Positions 6,657-14,932 are shown, numbered from the stretch's first letter. The stretch is 20,614 bases of DNA from an uncultured Rhizobiaceae group bacterium (GCA_937944075.1 CALDZZ010000240.1:1-20614); one strand, 5' to 3'. The notes: generated by a model not told the origin, from the sequence alone. Translations and numbers: made by a program.

Positions 6657-8000
6657 TTGGTAACTATAATTAGCGAGTTTGTTTTGAGTAACGCTTTTAA
6701 GAAATCAATTGGCAAGCTGACAAATGCAATCAGCCAGGCACCTCTTGTTGCTTCCCAGGCAGCCGGTTCAAGGCCAGTATTACACCGTGAGGCAGTTGCT
6801 GCACTGCAATGCCTGCCGGACAGTGCGTCTCTTCACAAGGCGAACGGCGACGCCCTATGGCTTTCAGACAAAAGCACTGCGCTTTTTAAACAGACTGAAG
6901 AGCAGATTCTGGGGAAGGGTTATCTTGACAAGGTAAACCCGCAAGACAAGCTTCTCATCCTCAAGGCATTCTCGGATGCAGCTGCCACAGATCAAAACCA
7001 GATCGTAAGGTTCAGGTCGCAGTTTTACACCCTGGATTGCGAAGACAATCATCATGACCTGAAGCATTTCGAGATAAGAATATCCCCCTATCATGCCGGG
7101 GGCATGTTGCTGGCATTGGTTCGCGATGTAACCCAGGAAGAAGAAGCTTTATACAATGCCAGACAAAATGAAGAGAAGGCTGAAAGTGCAAACAGTACAA
7201 AGAGCCTGTTTTTATCAAATATCAGTCATGAGCTAAGAACTCCGCTTAACGCAATTATCGGTTTCTCCCAACTATTGAGTGGAGAGGCTGCAATTGTCAT
7301 CACGGATGAAAAGAAACATGAATATGCTGAATTGATCAACCAGTCTGCAAGCCATCTGCTGACAATCATCAATGACTTGCTGGATTTGTCGAAGATAGAA
7401 GCAGGCAAGTTTCAGGTTATTCCCGAGTTGATGAATCCGCACGAATTATTGCTTTCCACAGTCAAACTGATGAACCCGATTGCTGATGAAGCTGGAATTT
7501 CACTTTCGGCAAAATTGCAGGACAATTTGCCGGAGATCACCGCTGACCCGCGTGCCGTGAAGCAAATTCTGATAAATCTAATAGCCAATGCAGTGAAATT
7601 CTCGGGCGAGGGTGCACAAGTCAAAGTCAGCCTTAAACGTGAATTGCGAAAGGTTTGTTTTGAAATCTCGGATACCGGCATGGGTATGGATGAAGGTACG
7701 CTTGAAAAACTGGGCAATTCGTTTTTTCAGGCAGAGCAGCACGCTGCAAAACGTCACGAGGGCACAGGCCTTGGGCTTTCAATCGTCTTTGGTCTTGTAA
7801 AGCTGCATGATGGAAATATTTCATTCAAAAGTCATCCGGGCAATGGCACCACTGTTCAGGTAGAGCTGCCCATATCAAATGAGAAAACGGTTCCTGTTCC
7901 TTCAGATCCAAATGATGGAATAGTATTTCTGAACGAAATGAAAGAGCCTAATCTCATGAGAAAACTGAACTTCAATTCAACCAGATGCAAGACGGGGTAA
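6657..8000 (+). CDS. PAS-type soluble sensor histidine kinase
   Basis: A protein of up to 447 residues with no membrane segment or signal peptide, so a cytoplasmic sensor. Residues about 45-160 form a PAS-like region ending in ALVRDVTQEEEALYNAR. The HisKA domain has phospho-acceptor His191 in SNISHELRTPLNAIIGFS; the ATPase domain has the N box QILINLIANAVKFS (Asn307/Asn311), G1 box DTGMGM (Asp339) and G2 box GTGLGLSIV (369-377). No receiver domain and no adjacent response regulator gene are present, so its partner is encoded elsewhere. The start is uncertain: TTG 6657 is the first possible codon after an in-frame stop and lacks a ribosome-binding site; TTG 6684 is an alternative. It is followed after 3 nt by the peptidoglycan-binding protein gene, suggesting an operon and perhaps an envelope-linked signal. 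Confidence 0.92.
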   Translation: MVTIISEFVLSNAFKKSIGKLTNAISQAPLVASQAAGSRPVLHREAVAALQCLPDSASLHKANGDALWLSDKSTALFKQTEEQILGKGYLDKVNPQDKLLILKAFSDAAATDQNQIVRFRSQFYTLDCEDNHHDLKHFEIRISPYHAGGMLLALVRDVTQEEEALYNARQNEEKAESANSTKSLFLSNISHELRTPLNAIIGFSQLLSGEAAIVITDEKKHEYAELINQSASHLLTIINDLLDLSKIEAGKFQVIPELMNPHELLLSTVKLMNPIADEAGISLSAKLQDNLPEITADPRAVKQILINLIANAVKFSGEGAQVKVSLKRELRKVCFEISDTGMGMDEGTLEKLGNSFFQAEQHAAKRHEGTGLGLSIVFGLVKLHDGNISFKSHPGNGTTVQVELPISNEKTVPVPSDPNDGIVFLNEMKEPNLMRKLNFNSTRCKTG

Positions 8001-8003
8001 ACC

Positions 8004-8795
8004 ATGGAACTTCTAAAACAATCATCAATGCTGGTATTGCGCACGATCCTGGAAAAACCTGCAAGCACTGCAGCACTTGCCGTTTTCGGGTTGGGTTTTG
8101 CGCTGGTTGCTGGCAATGCCCTGTATTCCCAGCAAGGTTCGCATCCGGATCCTATCTGGTCTACAGCCAAGGATGATGACAGCCTGTCGCAAACATACAA
8201 CGAGGACATTGCATTGGTGAACCAGCGGGGAAAAATTACCCGGAGTGTGCTGACCCAGCGTGTCAGCCTTAAGAATGTACCCGTGCCAAAATCCAATCCG
8301 GTTCGGGGTAATTCTATTGCATCACAAAGTTCCCTCATACGCGATACACAGTCTGTCCTTGCAGATATCGGATTTTATACTGGCAAGATCGACGGAATTT
8401 ACGGCAATGACACCCGAAATGCGATTGTACGCTTTCAGGAGCGCGCAGAATTGCTGCCGGATGGTGAAGCAAGTTATGAACTGTTACGCAATCTCAAATC
8501 AGTCAAGGCTGTCACAGGTATGAAGTTTAATGCGGCACGTGTCGCAAAGGCAGCTCCGGAAAAGAAGCCACAATCCGAGATTGCAGTCTTTGACTCAGAA
8601 ACGGTAACGCGCATTCAAATGGGGCTGAGGGAAAACTTCGGTGATGAGACAATCGCTGTGGATGGTGTGATGGGAAGTCAGACACGAAACGCAATCAAGC
8701 GGTTTCAAAAACGTTTCAAGATCGATGCAACGGGTGAATTGAATCGCAAAACGCTCAGTAAAATGGTATCCGTTGGTGTGTTGAGCACGATCTGA
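8004..8795 (+). CDS. Membrane-anchored protein with two peptidoglycan-binding (PG_binding_1) repeats
   Basis: A 263-residue protein with one membrane segment at about residues 23-42 (AALAVFGLGFALVAGNALY), then a disordered linker and two PG_binding_1 repeats: residues about 108-165 (DTQSVLADIGFYTGKIDGIY, then GNDTRNAIVRFQ) and 199-257 (IQMGLRENFG, VDGVMGSQTRNAIKRFQKRF). The arrangement is a cytoplasmic N terminus and a periplasmic part that can bind peptidoglycan; no catalytic domain is present. The ATG at 8004 lies 3 nt after the kinase stop codon with GGGG just upstream, so it is cotranscribed with and perhaps coupled to the kinase. DUF1491 follows after 28 nt. A structural or sensory role linking the inner membrane to the wall is inferred. 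Confidence 0.92.
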   Translation: MELLKQSSMLVLRTILEKPASTAALAVFGLGFALVAGNALYSQQGSHPDPIWSTAKDDDSLSQTYNEDIALVNQRGKITRSVLTQRVSLKNVPVPKSNPVRGNSIASQSSLIRDTQSVLADIGFYTGKIDGIYGNDTRNAIVRFQERAELLPDGEASYELLRNLKSVKAVTGMKFNAARVAKAAPEKKPQSEIAVFDSETVTRIQMGLRENFGDETIAVDGVMGSQTRNAIKRFQKRFKIDATGELNRKTLSKMVSVGVLSTI

Positions 8796-8823
8796 ATTTG
8801 ATGATAAGAGACAGGACATCCTT

Positions 8824-9168
8824 GTGCGTTTGACCAGTGCAATGTGGTTTGCGGTTTTCATGCGAATGGAAACAGCAAGAGGGGCCTATGTATCTGTCCT
8901 TAAATCAGGTGCCCAGCAGGCAGGCGCCATGTTCATCGTGCATAATCATCTGGACGGAACTGCCAGTCTCTATTCTCCTGCACCTCAAGCCTTGGTGGAT
9001 GATCCCCAGGCCGATGACCGAATCTTCGAGCGTGTCTTGAGTGTGGTGGGGCAACAGGATATTGATGTCTATCTTGAAAAGCAGAAAAATTTCGACCCTG
9101 ATTTATGGATAATAGAAACGGAATCAGGCAGCGGTGATATATCCATCAATCTTGCAGCACAAGATTAA
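8824..9168 (+). CDS. DUF1491 family protein
   Basis: A 114-residue soluble protein typical of the DUF1491 family in size and motifs: MRLTSAMWFAVFMRM at the start, GAYVSVLKSGAQQAGAMFI, LDGTASLYSPAPQ, and FDPDLWIIETE near the end. The function of the family is unknown. The GTG start at 8824 is well supported: AGGA lies 7 nt upstream and the family begins with the same MRL-type sequence. It is the last gene of the kinase/peptidoglycan-binding operon and converges on the DUF2336 gene, with 34 nt between the stops and no clear terminator hairpin. Confidence 0.9.
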   Translation: MRLTSAMWFAVFMRMETARGAYVSVLKSGAQQAGAMFIVHNHLDGTASLYSPAPQALVDDPQADDRIFERVLSVVGQQDIDVYLEKQKNFDPDLWIIETESGSGDISINLAAQD

Positions 9169-9202
9169 TCAGGTCACCCGTACAACTGAATGATTTTTTG
9201 CT

Positions 9203-10324
9203 TCAGGCAGAAAGTCTAGTTGCTTCCGTAAATTCTTCTGAGCCAAGAGATTTTTCCTGTGCCGACAAAAGCGCACTTCTTCTTGCCCTTGCTGCAAGCG
9301 ACAGCGCATAACGCGTAGTAGGGATATGATCCTCTTTCTTGAAATGCGTATGGGTAAAATCTGCCCCCATTTTTGTGAAGAAGGTAATACATTCCTTTAG
9401 ATCAAGGTTTAGATATTTTTCTGAAACCGTCTTGAATATATAGGCGTTGCGTCCAATATCGCGGTTCGCCATAAGCAATATTCTGGCAGCTGTTACATCA
9501 CTAACCTGTAGCGCCTTCAACAAGGTTGCGAGCATCCCGGCATTGTGTTCTTTCAGAATTCTGAAGGTTATCTGATTGTTTAATCCGCAAAATGACTGAA
9601 TGGCCATCGAAAATTCCAGGACCTCCTGTTTGCGTATGGTGTCCAGCAATTTAGTTTCGATTTCCTGCAACGTAATTGCGCTAGCTGCCGTTTTAATAGG
9701 CTTGCCTATTGGTTTCTTGCGCAGCCTGCCACCTTTGTTGGCAAGGTTGAGCAGCTCGCTGGACAAGTCTCTTGAGGCTTTCAGAGGTGGGGTTGGGGCA
9801 AGTTTTTCTTCAGAAACATGTACAATGTTATCAGCTTTTTCCTCTTGCCATTGCGTGTTGTTTTTTGCCTTGCTGAGCGCTTTTAGAATTTCCATGTTAC
9901 GGTTGAGTGCCTTGTTGGCTCTCAAGGTGTCCTGTATTTCAGCAGCTTCGTTGTCTTGCCTCAAAAGGGCAATCACATTGGTGCTATCGAGATTATTTCT
10001 TTTTGCAATAATCAGCGCTTTTTCAAATGAGGACTTCTCAATGATCAGATTCAAATCCGCAGGTTGTAATAATGGTGAATGTTCCAAAGGCAGTTGTGCA
10101 ATCGCAATCTCTTCTAGCGCCAGAAAAATGATAATTGCCTTGGGTGCGTAGACGGTGTTGGCAAGCTGTTTGGCAATACTTCTTCTGTCCTTGCTGTTAG
10201 TATTCAGCACGAGGGTGTAAAATTGCTCTTTGTACAGGCTGATTTCTTTATGGGTTGGATTGTTTAAAGAGGCAAAGCGAAAAGTCACATCAACAAGAGT
10301 TGATTGATTGCGCCGTGGTTTCAT
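9203..10324 (-). CDS. DUF2336 domain protein
   Basis: A 373-residue (388 from the alternative start) soluble, helix-rich protein. The N-terminal part RRSIAKQLAN and FLALEEIAIAQLPLEHSPLL followed by DLNLIIE is characteristic of DUF2336, an alphaproteobacterial family of HEAT-like helical proteins sometimes associated with flagella or two-component output. A polar, probably disordered segment (about residues 150-215) separates it from a second helical part ending in a Ser/Glu-rich tail. The function is unknown. Two starts are possible: ATG 10324, used here, and TTG 10369, which has GGGG about 9 nt upstream; neither is decisive. The gene is alone on its strand, between the convergent DUF1491 gene and a divergent small ORF. 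Confidence 0.8.
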   Translation of the reverse strand: MKPRRNQSTLVDVTFRFASLNNPTHKEISLYKEQFYTLVLNTNSKDRRSIAKQLANTVYAPKAIIIFLALEEIAIAQLPLEHSPLLQPADLNLIIEKSSFEKALIIAKRNNLDSTNVIALLRQDNEAAEIQDTLRANKALNRNMEILKALSKAKNNTQWQEEKADNIVHVSEEKLAPTPPLKASRDLSSELLNLANKGGRLRKKPIGKPIKTAASAITLQEIETKLLDTIRKQEVLEFSMAIQSFCGLNNQITFRILKEHNAGMLATLLKALQVSDVTAARILLMANRDIGRNAYIFKTVSEKYLNLDLKECITFFTKMGADFTHTHFKKEDHIPTTRYALSLAARARRSALLSAQEKSLGSEEFTEATRLSA

Positions 10325-10369
10325 GCGCGCACTGGGTGCCTTTATTTGGTTGGTTGATTGGTGCAACAA

Positions 10370-10557
10370 GGCCTCTATCCCCGCAATATGATTCGTACAG
10401 GAACAATGTTTCCATTAAATATCTTTACAACCTGTTAACCATGTTTAGTCTGTAATCAGATATCGATTCATACACATGTTCTGATTTGCATGAATTTTAC
10501 CCAGTCACTTTCGAGTATCGGTTTTGGAGACTTGAAGCCAAGGCAAGGAGTAATGCA
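10370..10557. promoter_or_regulatory. Divergent promoter region with a CtrA-like half site
   Basis: The space between the DUF2336 gene and the 58-residue gene contains TTAACCAT (10435-10442), the 8-mer known as a CtrA-type half site in alphaproteobacteria, and GATTC (10465-10469), a CcrM methylation site. AGGAG at 10546-10550 is the ribosome-binding site of the small gene. No clear -35/-10 pair is seen. CtrA control is inference. Confidence 0.3.
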
Positions 10558-10734
10558 ATGAGTACGATTTTGAAATTTCCTCTGGAACGCGTACAGCGCA
10601 GGTCCGTAGGCAGGCCTGATACATCCCATAATGCAAAGGTATTTGTATTCGAAGGTGTGCAGTACAATAAAGATGACAATAAAAGCGAAATTCTAAAAAA
10701 GAAGACAGCTCAAAAGGTCAAACTCAAACCTTGA
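10558..10734 (+). CDS. Small conserved-looking protein, 58 residues
   Basis: A short basic protein beginning MSTILKFPLERVQRR and ending in a Lys-rich tail (KKKTAQKVKLKP). No domain is recognised; short proteins with an N-terminal xxVxRFPLERR-like motif are frequent in alphaproteobacteria and uncharacterised. The ATG at 10558 is chosen because AGGAG lies 7 nt upstream, an ideal ribosome-binding site; the frame is open upstream to 10486 but with no such signal. It is preceded by the region with the CtrA-like half site and converges on the DUF1254 gene, with 43 nt between the stops. Confidence 0.7.
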   Translation: MSTILKFPLERVQRRSVGRPDTSHNAKVFVFEGVQYNKDDNKSEILKKKTAQKVKLKP

Positions 10735-10777
10735 AGCAATAAATTCTACAAGTTTTCATTTGCCATATTATCTTTAT

Positions 10778-11347
10778 TCAACCTTCAGGCGTTACGGCAG
10801 AGTTGGTAACATACGGAATACACTCTGCACGTTTTAGAAAATCAAGCGATTGGGATTCCCAGCTTTGATCCGGTACAAGGGCTCTTAACAAGACAAATCC
10901 CCTCTCGGCCCTGCTTTCCACCAGAATTGAACTTTCTATTTCTTCCGGTTGCAATTGTCTGATGTCAGCCATTTGAATTGGATTGACAATAACCATTTTC
11001 AAGCGGTTTTGTATCGCTGTGCGGTCGTTCAAGCTGTATATGACACGACCACGTTCATCAAAGACCGAAGCTGACCAGAACGTACCTGTGTCTGGGCCTA
11101 CTATTTCGATTGCGCTTTTCTCTAGGTCAAATTTGCAAACAGACAGTTTCAGGAAGGGATCCGTATTCGAAATTCCAAGACTTTTGCCGTCATTGATATA
11201 ATAGAATTTTTGGGACACAAGCTGTCTTGATATCTGCTTTGCCGCATCCTTGGAGCCAAAATAGGGGATCAGCAGAATAATGATGATGTGTATGATTCCT
11301 GCCAGCAACAGGCCACAAAAAAATAGATAGATTAAACGCTTCTTCAC
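10778..11347 (-). CDS. DUF1254 domain inner-membrane protein
   Basis: A 189-residue protein with an N-terminal membrane helix (LIYLFFCGLLLAGIIHIIII) followed by a periplasmic domain: DPFLKLSVCKFDLEKSAIEI, FWSASVFDERGRVIYSLNDR and the tail with a second Cys (RAECIPYV). This matches the short DUF1254 proteins of rhizobia that occur next to a DUF1214 protein. The function is unknown. The start is placed at GTG 11347 rather than GTG 11356: AGGG lies 8 nt upstream and the start overlaps the DUF1214 stop as GTGA, a classic coupling arrangement. It is the last gene of the penicillin-binding protein operon. Confidence 0.85.
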   Translation of the reverse strand: MKKRLIYLFFCGLLLAGIIHIIIILLIPYFGSKDAAKQISRQLVSQKFYYINDGKSLGISNTDPFLKLSVCKFDLEKSAIEIVGPDTGTFWSASVFDERGRVIYSLNDRTAIQNRLKMVIVNPIQMADIRQLQPEEIESSILVESRAERGFVLLRALVPDQSWESQSLDFLKRAECIPYVTNSAVTPEG

Positions 11348-11925
11348 TTTTGACACCCTGTTGATTGTATTCTTGGCATTTGAGTGTCAACAAGACCGGA
11401 ATTGCTTGTGATAGGGGTGTCGTAAAGGCGCAAGACCAGCTTCATTCGACTATCGCCCCTTATGGGAAGCCAGTTTCCCGATTTGGGAGTTGAGCTTACA
11501 TGCACAACAAAGGAAGAATCCGGGAATCTCACTATATTGCCTGAGTAAACTCCTGAAACAAAGACGCCATCATTGAGTATCAGCTTGCCGTCCAAATCAT
11601 AGGCGGTCAGCGTCCAAAGTCTTGCGGTAGATGTGCTACCTGCAATTTCATAGGAGCAACGGGTATCAAGGTTTTTGCCTTCACGATCGCTTGTTGCCTC
11701 GAATGCAAGACCTTCCGCAGCGCCTAGAGGTATACTGCCGCTTGTCGTCGCCTTTGCGCTTGTGTAGGGGTCTACTTCTGCTCCACCAACAAAGGGCCAT
11801 GCAGACCATGACCCTGTTGTCACTGCGCCTACTTGCAAACTACGCTGCAAGGCAAAGTTTGCGCTGAGGCCGCCTAGGCCTAGCCCGATAAGCAGTACAA
11901 CAAAAATGTTTATCAGGATACGCAT
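11344..11925 (-). CDS. DUF1214 domain membrane-anchored protein
   Basis: A 193-residue protein with an N-terminal membrane helix or uncleaved signal (ILINIFVVLLIGLGLGGLSA, residues 3-22) and a periplasmic beta-rich domain of DUF1214 type: GSWSAWPFVGGAEVDPYTSA, IPLGAAEGLAFEATSD, ARLWTLTAYD, KSGNWLPI and LVLRLYDTPI. Cys90 and the C-terminal Cys191 could pair. The function is unknown; in longer bacterial proteins DUF1254 and DUF1214 are joined in one chain, while here they are two anchored proteins. The ATG at 11925 lies 33 nt downstream of the penicillin-binding protein stop; no strong ribosome-binding site is visible. Its stop overlaps the start of the DUF1254 gene. Confidence 0.87.
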   Translation of the reverse strand: MRILINIFVVLLIGLGLGGLSANFALQRSLQVGAVTTGSWSAWPFVGGAEVDPYTSAKATTSGSIPLGAAEGLAFEATSDREGKNLDTRCSYEIAGSTSTARLWTLTAYDLDGKLILNDGVFVSGVYSGNIVRFPDSSFVVHVSSTPKSGNWLPIRGDSRMKLVLRLYDTPITSNSGLVDTQMPRIQSTGCQK

Positions 11926-11958
11926 GAAGGATCTGGCTTGTCTGAAAGGGGGCTGAGA

Positions 11959-14142
11959 TTATTGAGTTGCGATATTGCGTTCTTGTTTCGAGGCAAGCTC
12001 GCCGTTTAGCTTGAGCGGCTTGGCGTTTTGCAAGGTTCTCTCCAATGCGCGCAAGGTATCCTCGGACTCTTTTGAAAGCAGTTTTGGTCTTACAGGTGGT
12101 GTTGTTGCAACATCTTCTGTTTCAACAGTATCGACTTTTGGCTCCTCGGTTTTGCCGGGAAGCGGATTGTCTATGTATGGAATGGGGCGCAATTCAATAT
12201 TCTGATGGGCATAAGTCATGAATTTCTGCCAGGTCATTGCAGGCAAGCGACCACCGGTCAGACGTCTGGTTGGCTGATAATTGTCATTGCCAAACCAAAC
12301 GGCAGAAACATAGTTGCCAGTGTACCCGATGTACCATGCATCACGGTAGGCCTGCGTTGTGCCTGTCTTGCCCGCAGCGCGTATGCCGTTCAGGGCTGCA
12401 CGTTTTGCAGTTCCCCATTCCGGGATTTGCACCATCATCTTGTTCATTGCGGCAACGGTTGTTTCCTTCAATATTCTTTTGCTGGCTTTCCCGTCCACCC
12501 GAATATCATAAAGAACATTGTCAGAAGTATCGAGAATTTGCGTAAAGGCATGCCGGTTGAAGGACTGACCGCCTGTCATGAAAGGTCCGTAGCCGGCTGC
12601 CATTTCGAGAACGGTCATGCCGTTTGAGCCAAGAACCATTGGCGGGTTTACGACCATATCAGATTCAATGCCCATGCTGCGAACCGTCTCAACCAGGCGC
12701 TTGCCACCCAATTGTTTGAGGTTATCGCGACCAAGATACATTTTAACAGGAACAGTATTGATTGATTTCACAAGAGCCGTTGTGAGGTTGGTACGGCCTC
12801 TAAATCTTGGTGTGTAATTTTTCGGACACCACTTCGTGCTTCTCACACAGACCTTGCCATCAACCACTCGTGTTTTCTCATCATAGCCAAAGTTTTCAAT
12901 GGCGGAAGCATAGACGAATGGTTTGAAAGAAGAGCCGGGTTGGCGTTTTGATAGTGTTGCCCGGTTAAACTGGCTTTGTCCGTAGTCGCGTCCACCCACC
13001 ATGGCACGCACCGCGCCACCGTCGTCGATTACAACCATGGCAGCATCTCTCACACCATATTGTGTGCCGAATTGTCTTAGATGGGATTCGACTGAATCCT
13101 CAGCTGCTTTTTGCAGGTCAAGATCAACCGTTGTTTTGACGACCAGATTGCGTGTCTTGAACTTGCGTGCCGTTTTGCGCACTTCTTCGTATGCCCAATC
13201 CAGAAAATAATTTGGCCCTTGCAGATCTTCACGGTCGACCACGCTTGCAGGTTCACGCCTTGCACGGATAACCTGCCCCTCTGTCATGAAACCGGCCTGA
13301 ACCATATTGGTAAGCACTTCATTGGCGCGTGCGCGCGCAGCAGGAAGGTTGATATGAGGTGCATATTTGCCAGGTGCCTTGTAAAGCCCTGCAAGCATTG
13401 CCGCTTCTGCCAGGGTTACATCCTTGATGTTCTTGTCAAAGTAATATTGGGCGGCAGCTGCAATCCCGAAATTACCACCCCCCATATAGGCCCTGTCTAT
13501 GTAGAGCTTTAGAATTTCCTTTTTCGAAAGATTTGTCTCCAGCCAAAGCGAAAGAAAAGCTTCCTTTATTTTTCGATCCAGTGTTCGTTCATTGGTCAGG
13601 AAGAGGTTTTTCGCAAGCTGTTGTGTGATGGTACTGCCACCTTGCACAACCGAGTTTGCTCTCACGTTTTCAACCATGGCACGAGCAAGGCCCAGAAAAT
13701 CAATGCCGATGTGTTCAAAAAACCGACGGTCTTCTGTTGATAAAACTGCCTTGATGAAATGATCGGGCAGTGCATCTAGTTCTTCTGCTGCATTTTGACG
13801 AATGCCACGTCTGCCAATCTGTTTTCCGTTGCGGTCCAAAAACAGGACAGAGTAATTATCCTGACTGCGCCAGTCTTTTTGGGTTTCCTCAAATGCGGGC
13901 AAGGCCAGTGCCAACAATACAACTGAGGCCAGCAGTCCAATTGTGAAACTCTCGTCAATGATTTCGACCAGGAACTTTTTAATGCCCTTGACGCGAAACC
14001 TGCGGAAAAAGATTGTAATACTTTCCCAGCGTTCGCCAGCCTTGGAGAAAATCCCGTAAAGTGAGGAATCGATCCAGGAATCAAGATCAAGCAGCTTGTT
14101 CCAGCCGCCTATTTTTCCGGATTTCTTAAACGGATCACGCAA
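11959..14142 (-). CDS. Class A penicillin-binding protein (glycosyltransferase/transpeptidase, PBP1A-like)
   Basis: A 727-residue bifunctional peptidoglycan synthase. One membrane helix (about residues 65-84, FTIGLLASVVLLALALPAF) follows a cytoplasmic N terminus rich in Trp and Arg. The GT51 domain has catalytic Glu137 in STEDRRFFEHIGID, QGGSTITQQLAKNLF and RKIKEAFLSLWLE. The transpeptidase domain has Ser404-x-x-Lys407 in QPGSSFKPF, Ser460-Ile-Asn462, and KTG at 592-594 (AGKTGTTQAYRDAW). The C-terminal tail is charged and Pro-rich. The start is a TTG at 14142 with AGAGGG 10 nt upstream; MRDPFKK fits related proteins. It leads an operon with DUF1214 and DUF1254 genes, suggesting these periplasmic proteins work near wall synthesis. 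It is divergent from ycgN. The exact paralogue (for example PbpC or MrcA type) is not resolved. Confidence 0.95.
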   Translation of the reverse strand: MRDPFKKSGKIGGWNKLLDLDSWIDSSLYGIFSKAGERWESITIFFRRFRVKGIKKFLVEIIDESFTIGLLASVVLLALALPAFEETQKDWRSQDNYSVLFLDRNGKQIGRRGIRQNAAEELDALPDHFIKAVLSTEDRRFFEHIGIDFLGLARAMVENVRANSVVQGGSTITQQLAKNLFLTNERTLDRKIKEAFLSLWLETNLSKKEILKLYIDRAYMGGGNFGIAAAAQYYFDKNIKDVTLAEAAMLAGLYKAPGKYAPHINLPAARARANEVLTNMVQAGFMTEGQVIRARREPASVVDREDLQGPNYFLDWAYEEVRKTARKFKTRNLVVKTTVDLDLQKAAEDSVESHLRQFGTQYGVRDAAMVVIDDGGAVRAMVGGRDYGQSQFNRATLSKRQPGSSFKPFVYASAIENFGYDEKTRVVDGKVCVRSTKWCPKNYTPRFRGRTNLTTALVKSINTVPVKMYLGRDNLKQLGGKRLVETVRSMGIESDMVVNPPMVLGSNGMTVLEMAAGYGPFMTGGQSFNRHAFTQILDTSDNVLYDIRVDGKASKRILKETTVAAMNKMMVQIPEWGTAKRAALNGIRAAGKTGTTQAYRDAWYIGYTGNYVSAVWFGNDNYQPTRRLTGGRLPAMTWQKFMTYAHQNIELRPIPYIDNPLPGKTEEPKVDTVETEDVATTPPVRPKLLSKESEDTLRALERTLQNAKPLKLNGELASKQERNIATQ

Positions 14143-14183
14143 AACTAAATGTCCCTCTTTCTTCCCATTTCATACATTTATAA

Positions 14184-14221
14184 CACATTGGATGTCTTTT
14201 GAATGCAAAATCGTCAATGTG
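14184..14221. promoter_or_regulatory. Inverted repeat in the PBP/ycgN divergent promoter region
   Basis: CACATTG (14184-14190) is repeated inverted as CAATGTG (14215-14221), 24 nt apart, between the two divergent genes. A loose plus-strand promoter, TTGAAT (14199-14204) with TGTATT 18 nt downstream, overlaps it. An operator for one or both genes is possible but not demonstrated. Confidence 0.25.
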
Positions 14222-14278
14222 CTGTATTGTTTTTAAAATTCTGGTAAACGCTGGTAACAATCAATTTGGATATAAATT

Positions 14279-14737
14279 ATGGCAAATGAGCCTTTTTGGA
14301 AAACAAAAACGCTTGAGGAGATGTCTCCACAAGAATGGGAGTCTCTTTGTGATGGTTGTGGCAAGTGTTGTCTGAACAAGCTTGAGGATTGGGATACCGC
14401 AGAAATTTACTGGACAAATATCGGATGTGAATTGCTTGATTGCGAAAGTTGTCGTTGCAAGGATTATGAAAACCGCTTTGAGAAAGTTCCCGACTGTATT
14501 CAATTGACGCCGCAAACCGTTCGTAGTTTGCGATGGTTGCCACCCACGTGTGCCTACCGGCTGGTCAGGGATGGCGAAGAACTGTTTGACTGGCACCCCC
14601 TGATTAGCGGTGATCCGGAAACTGTTCACAAGGCAGGCATCAGCATCAAGGGCAGGGCAATTCCGGATGATGGCAAGCCTGCTGAGGAATATGAGGATAA
14701 TCTGGTGGAATGGCCCAAGGAAATTTATATTCCCTAG
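14279..14737 (+). CDS. YcgN family (UPF0260/YkgJ-type) cysteine cluster protein
   Basis: A 152-residue soluble protein of the YcgN family. It carries ten cysteines, mostly in the N-terminal half, including CDGCGKCC (residues 24-31), Cys50, CESCRC (55-60), Cys73 and Cys91, and the motifs FWKTKTLEEMSPQEWESL, KVPDCIQLTP, WLPPTCAYRL and DWHPLISGDP that define the family. These cysteines are thought to bind zinc or an iron-sulfur cluster; the reaction is unknown. The ATG at 14279 has only a weak GGA upstream but matches the family start. It is divergent from the penicillin-binding protein gene and ended by its own terminator at 14783-14820. Confidence 0.93.
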   Translation: MANEPFWKTKTLEEMSPQEWESLCDGCGKCCLNKLEDWDTAEIYWTNIGCELLDCESCRCKDYENRFEKVPDCIQLTPQTVRSLRWLPPTCAYRLVRDGEELFDWHPLISGDPETVHKAGISIKGRAIPDDGKPAEEYEDNLVEWPKEIYIP

Positions 14738-14782
14738 TTATTTGGAAGTTGTATTGGGGCAGTATCAGAAATGAAAACGCAT

Positions 14783-14820
14783 GCCGCAACCTATGACGTT
14801 TGGCGGTCTTTTTTCTTTTT
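14783..14820 (+). terminator. Likely terminator of the ycgN-type gene
   Basis: CCGC (14784-14787, extendable by a G-U pair) pairs with GCGG (14803-14806), with AAC/GTT able to add inner pairs around a bulge, followed by CTTTTTTCTTTTT. The stem is short but the T-tract is long. This also explains Lys-rich antisense reading frames here. Confidence 0.5.
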
Positions 14821-14932
14821 GATCTCTTTATCTGCCAAAATACCAGGCAGCCCACTAGAGCCGTGAATGCCAATAGGGTTATCATTTTCATCAACAGCCA
14901 ATGATTCGTTGTCGGTTTTTGGGAGAAATTGC

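Noticed and set aside
7856..8338. Minus-strand frame of 160 codons across the kinase/peptidoglycan-binding gene junction
   Set aside because: Both plus-strand genes are strongly supported by motifs; this is a shadow frame.
9104..9113. TATGGATAA resembling a DnaA box on the minus strand
   Set aside because: It lies within the DUF1491 coding region as a single imperfect match with no neighbours, so chance is enough.
9600..10151. Long plus-strand frame of 183 codons opposite the DUF2336 gene
   Set aside because: It is the mirror of a well-supported coding frame; its Ser/Leu-rich composition is what an antisense frame of helical charged protein gives.
4148..10469. GANTC sites in three promoter regions (4148, 6627, 10465) as a shared cell-cycle signal
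   Set aside because: The motif is short and expected about once every few hundred bases, so three hits in intergenic DNA are no excess.
12205..12627. Plus-strand frame of 140 codons opposite the penicillin-binding protein gene
   Set aside because: It lies within the transpeptidase domain coding region, which has intact active-site motifs on the other strand.
14646..14894. Minus-strand frame starting with a membrane-like segment followed by a basic stretch
   Set aside because: It overlaps the 3' end of the ycgN-type gene, starts without a ribosome-binding site, and its basic stretch again comes from the terminator T-tract.
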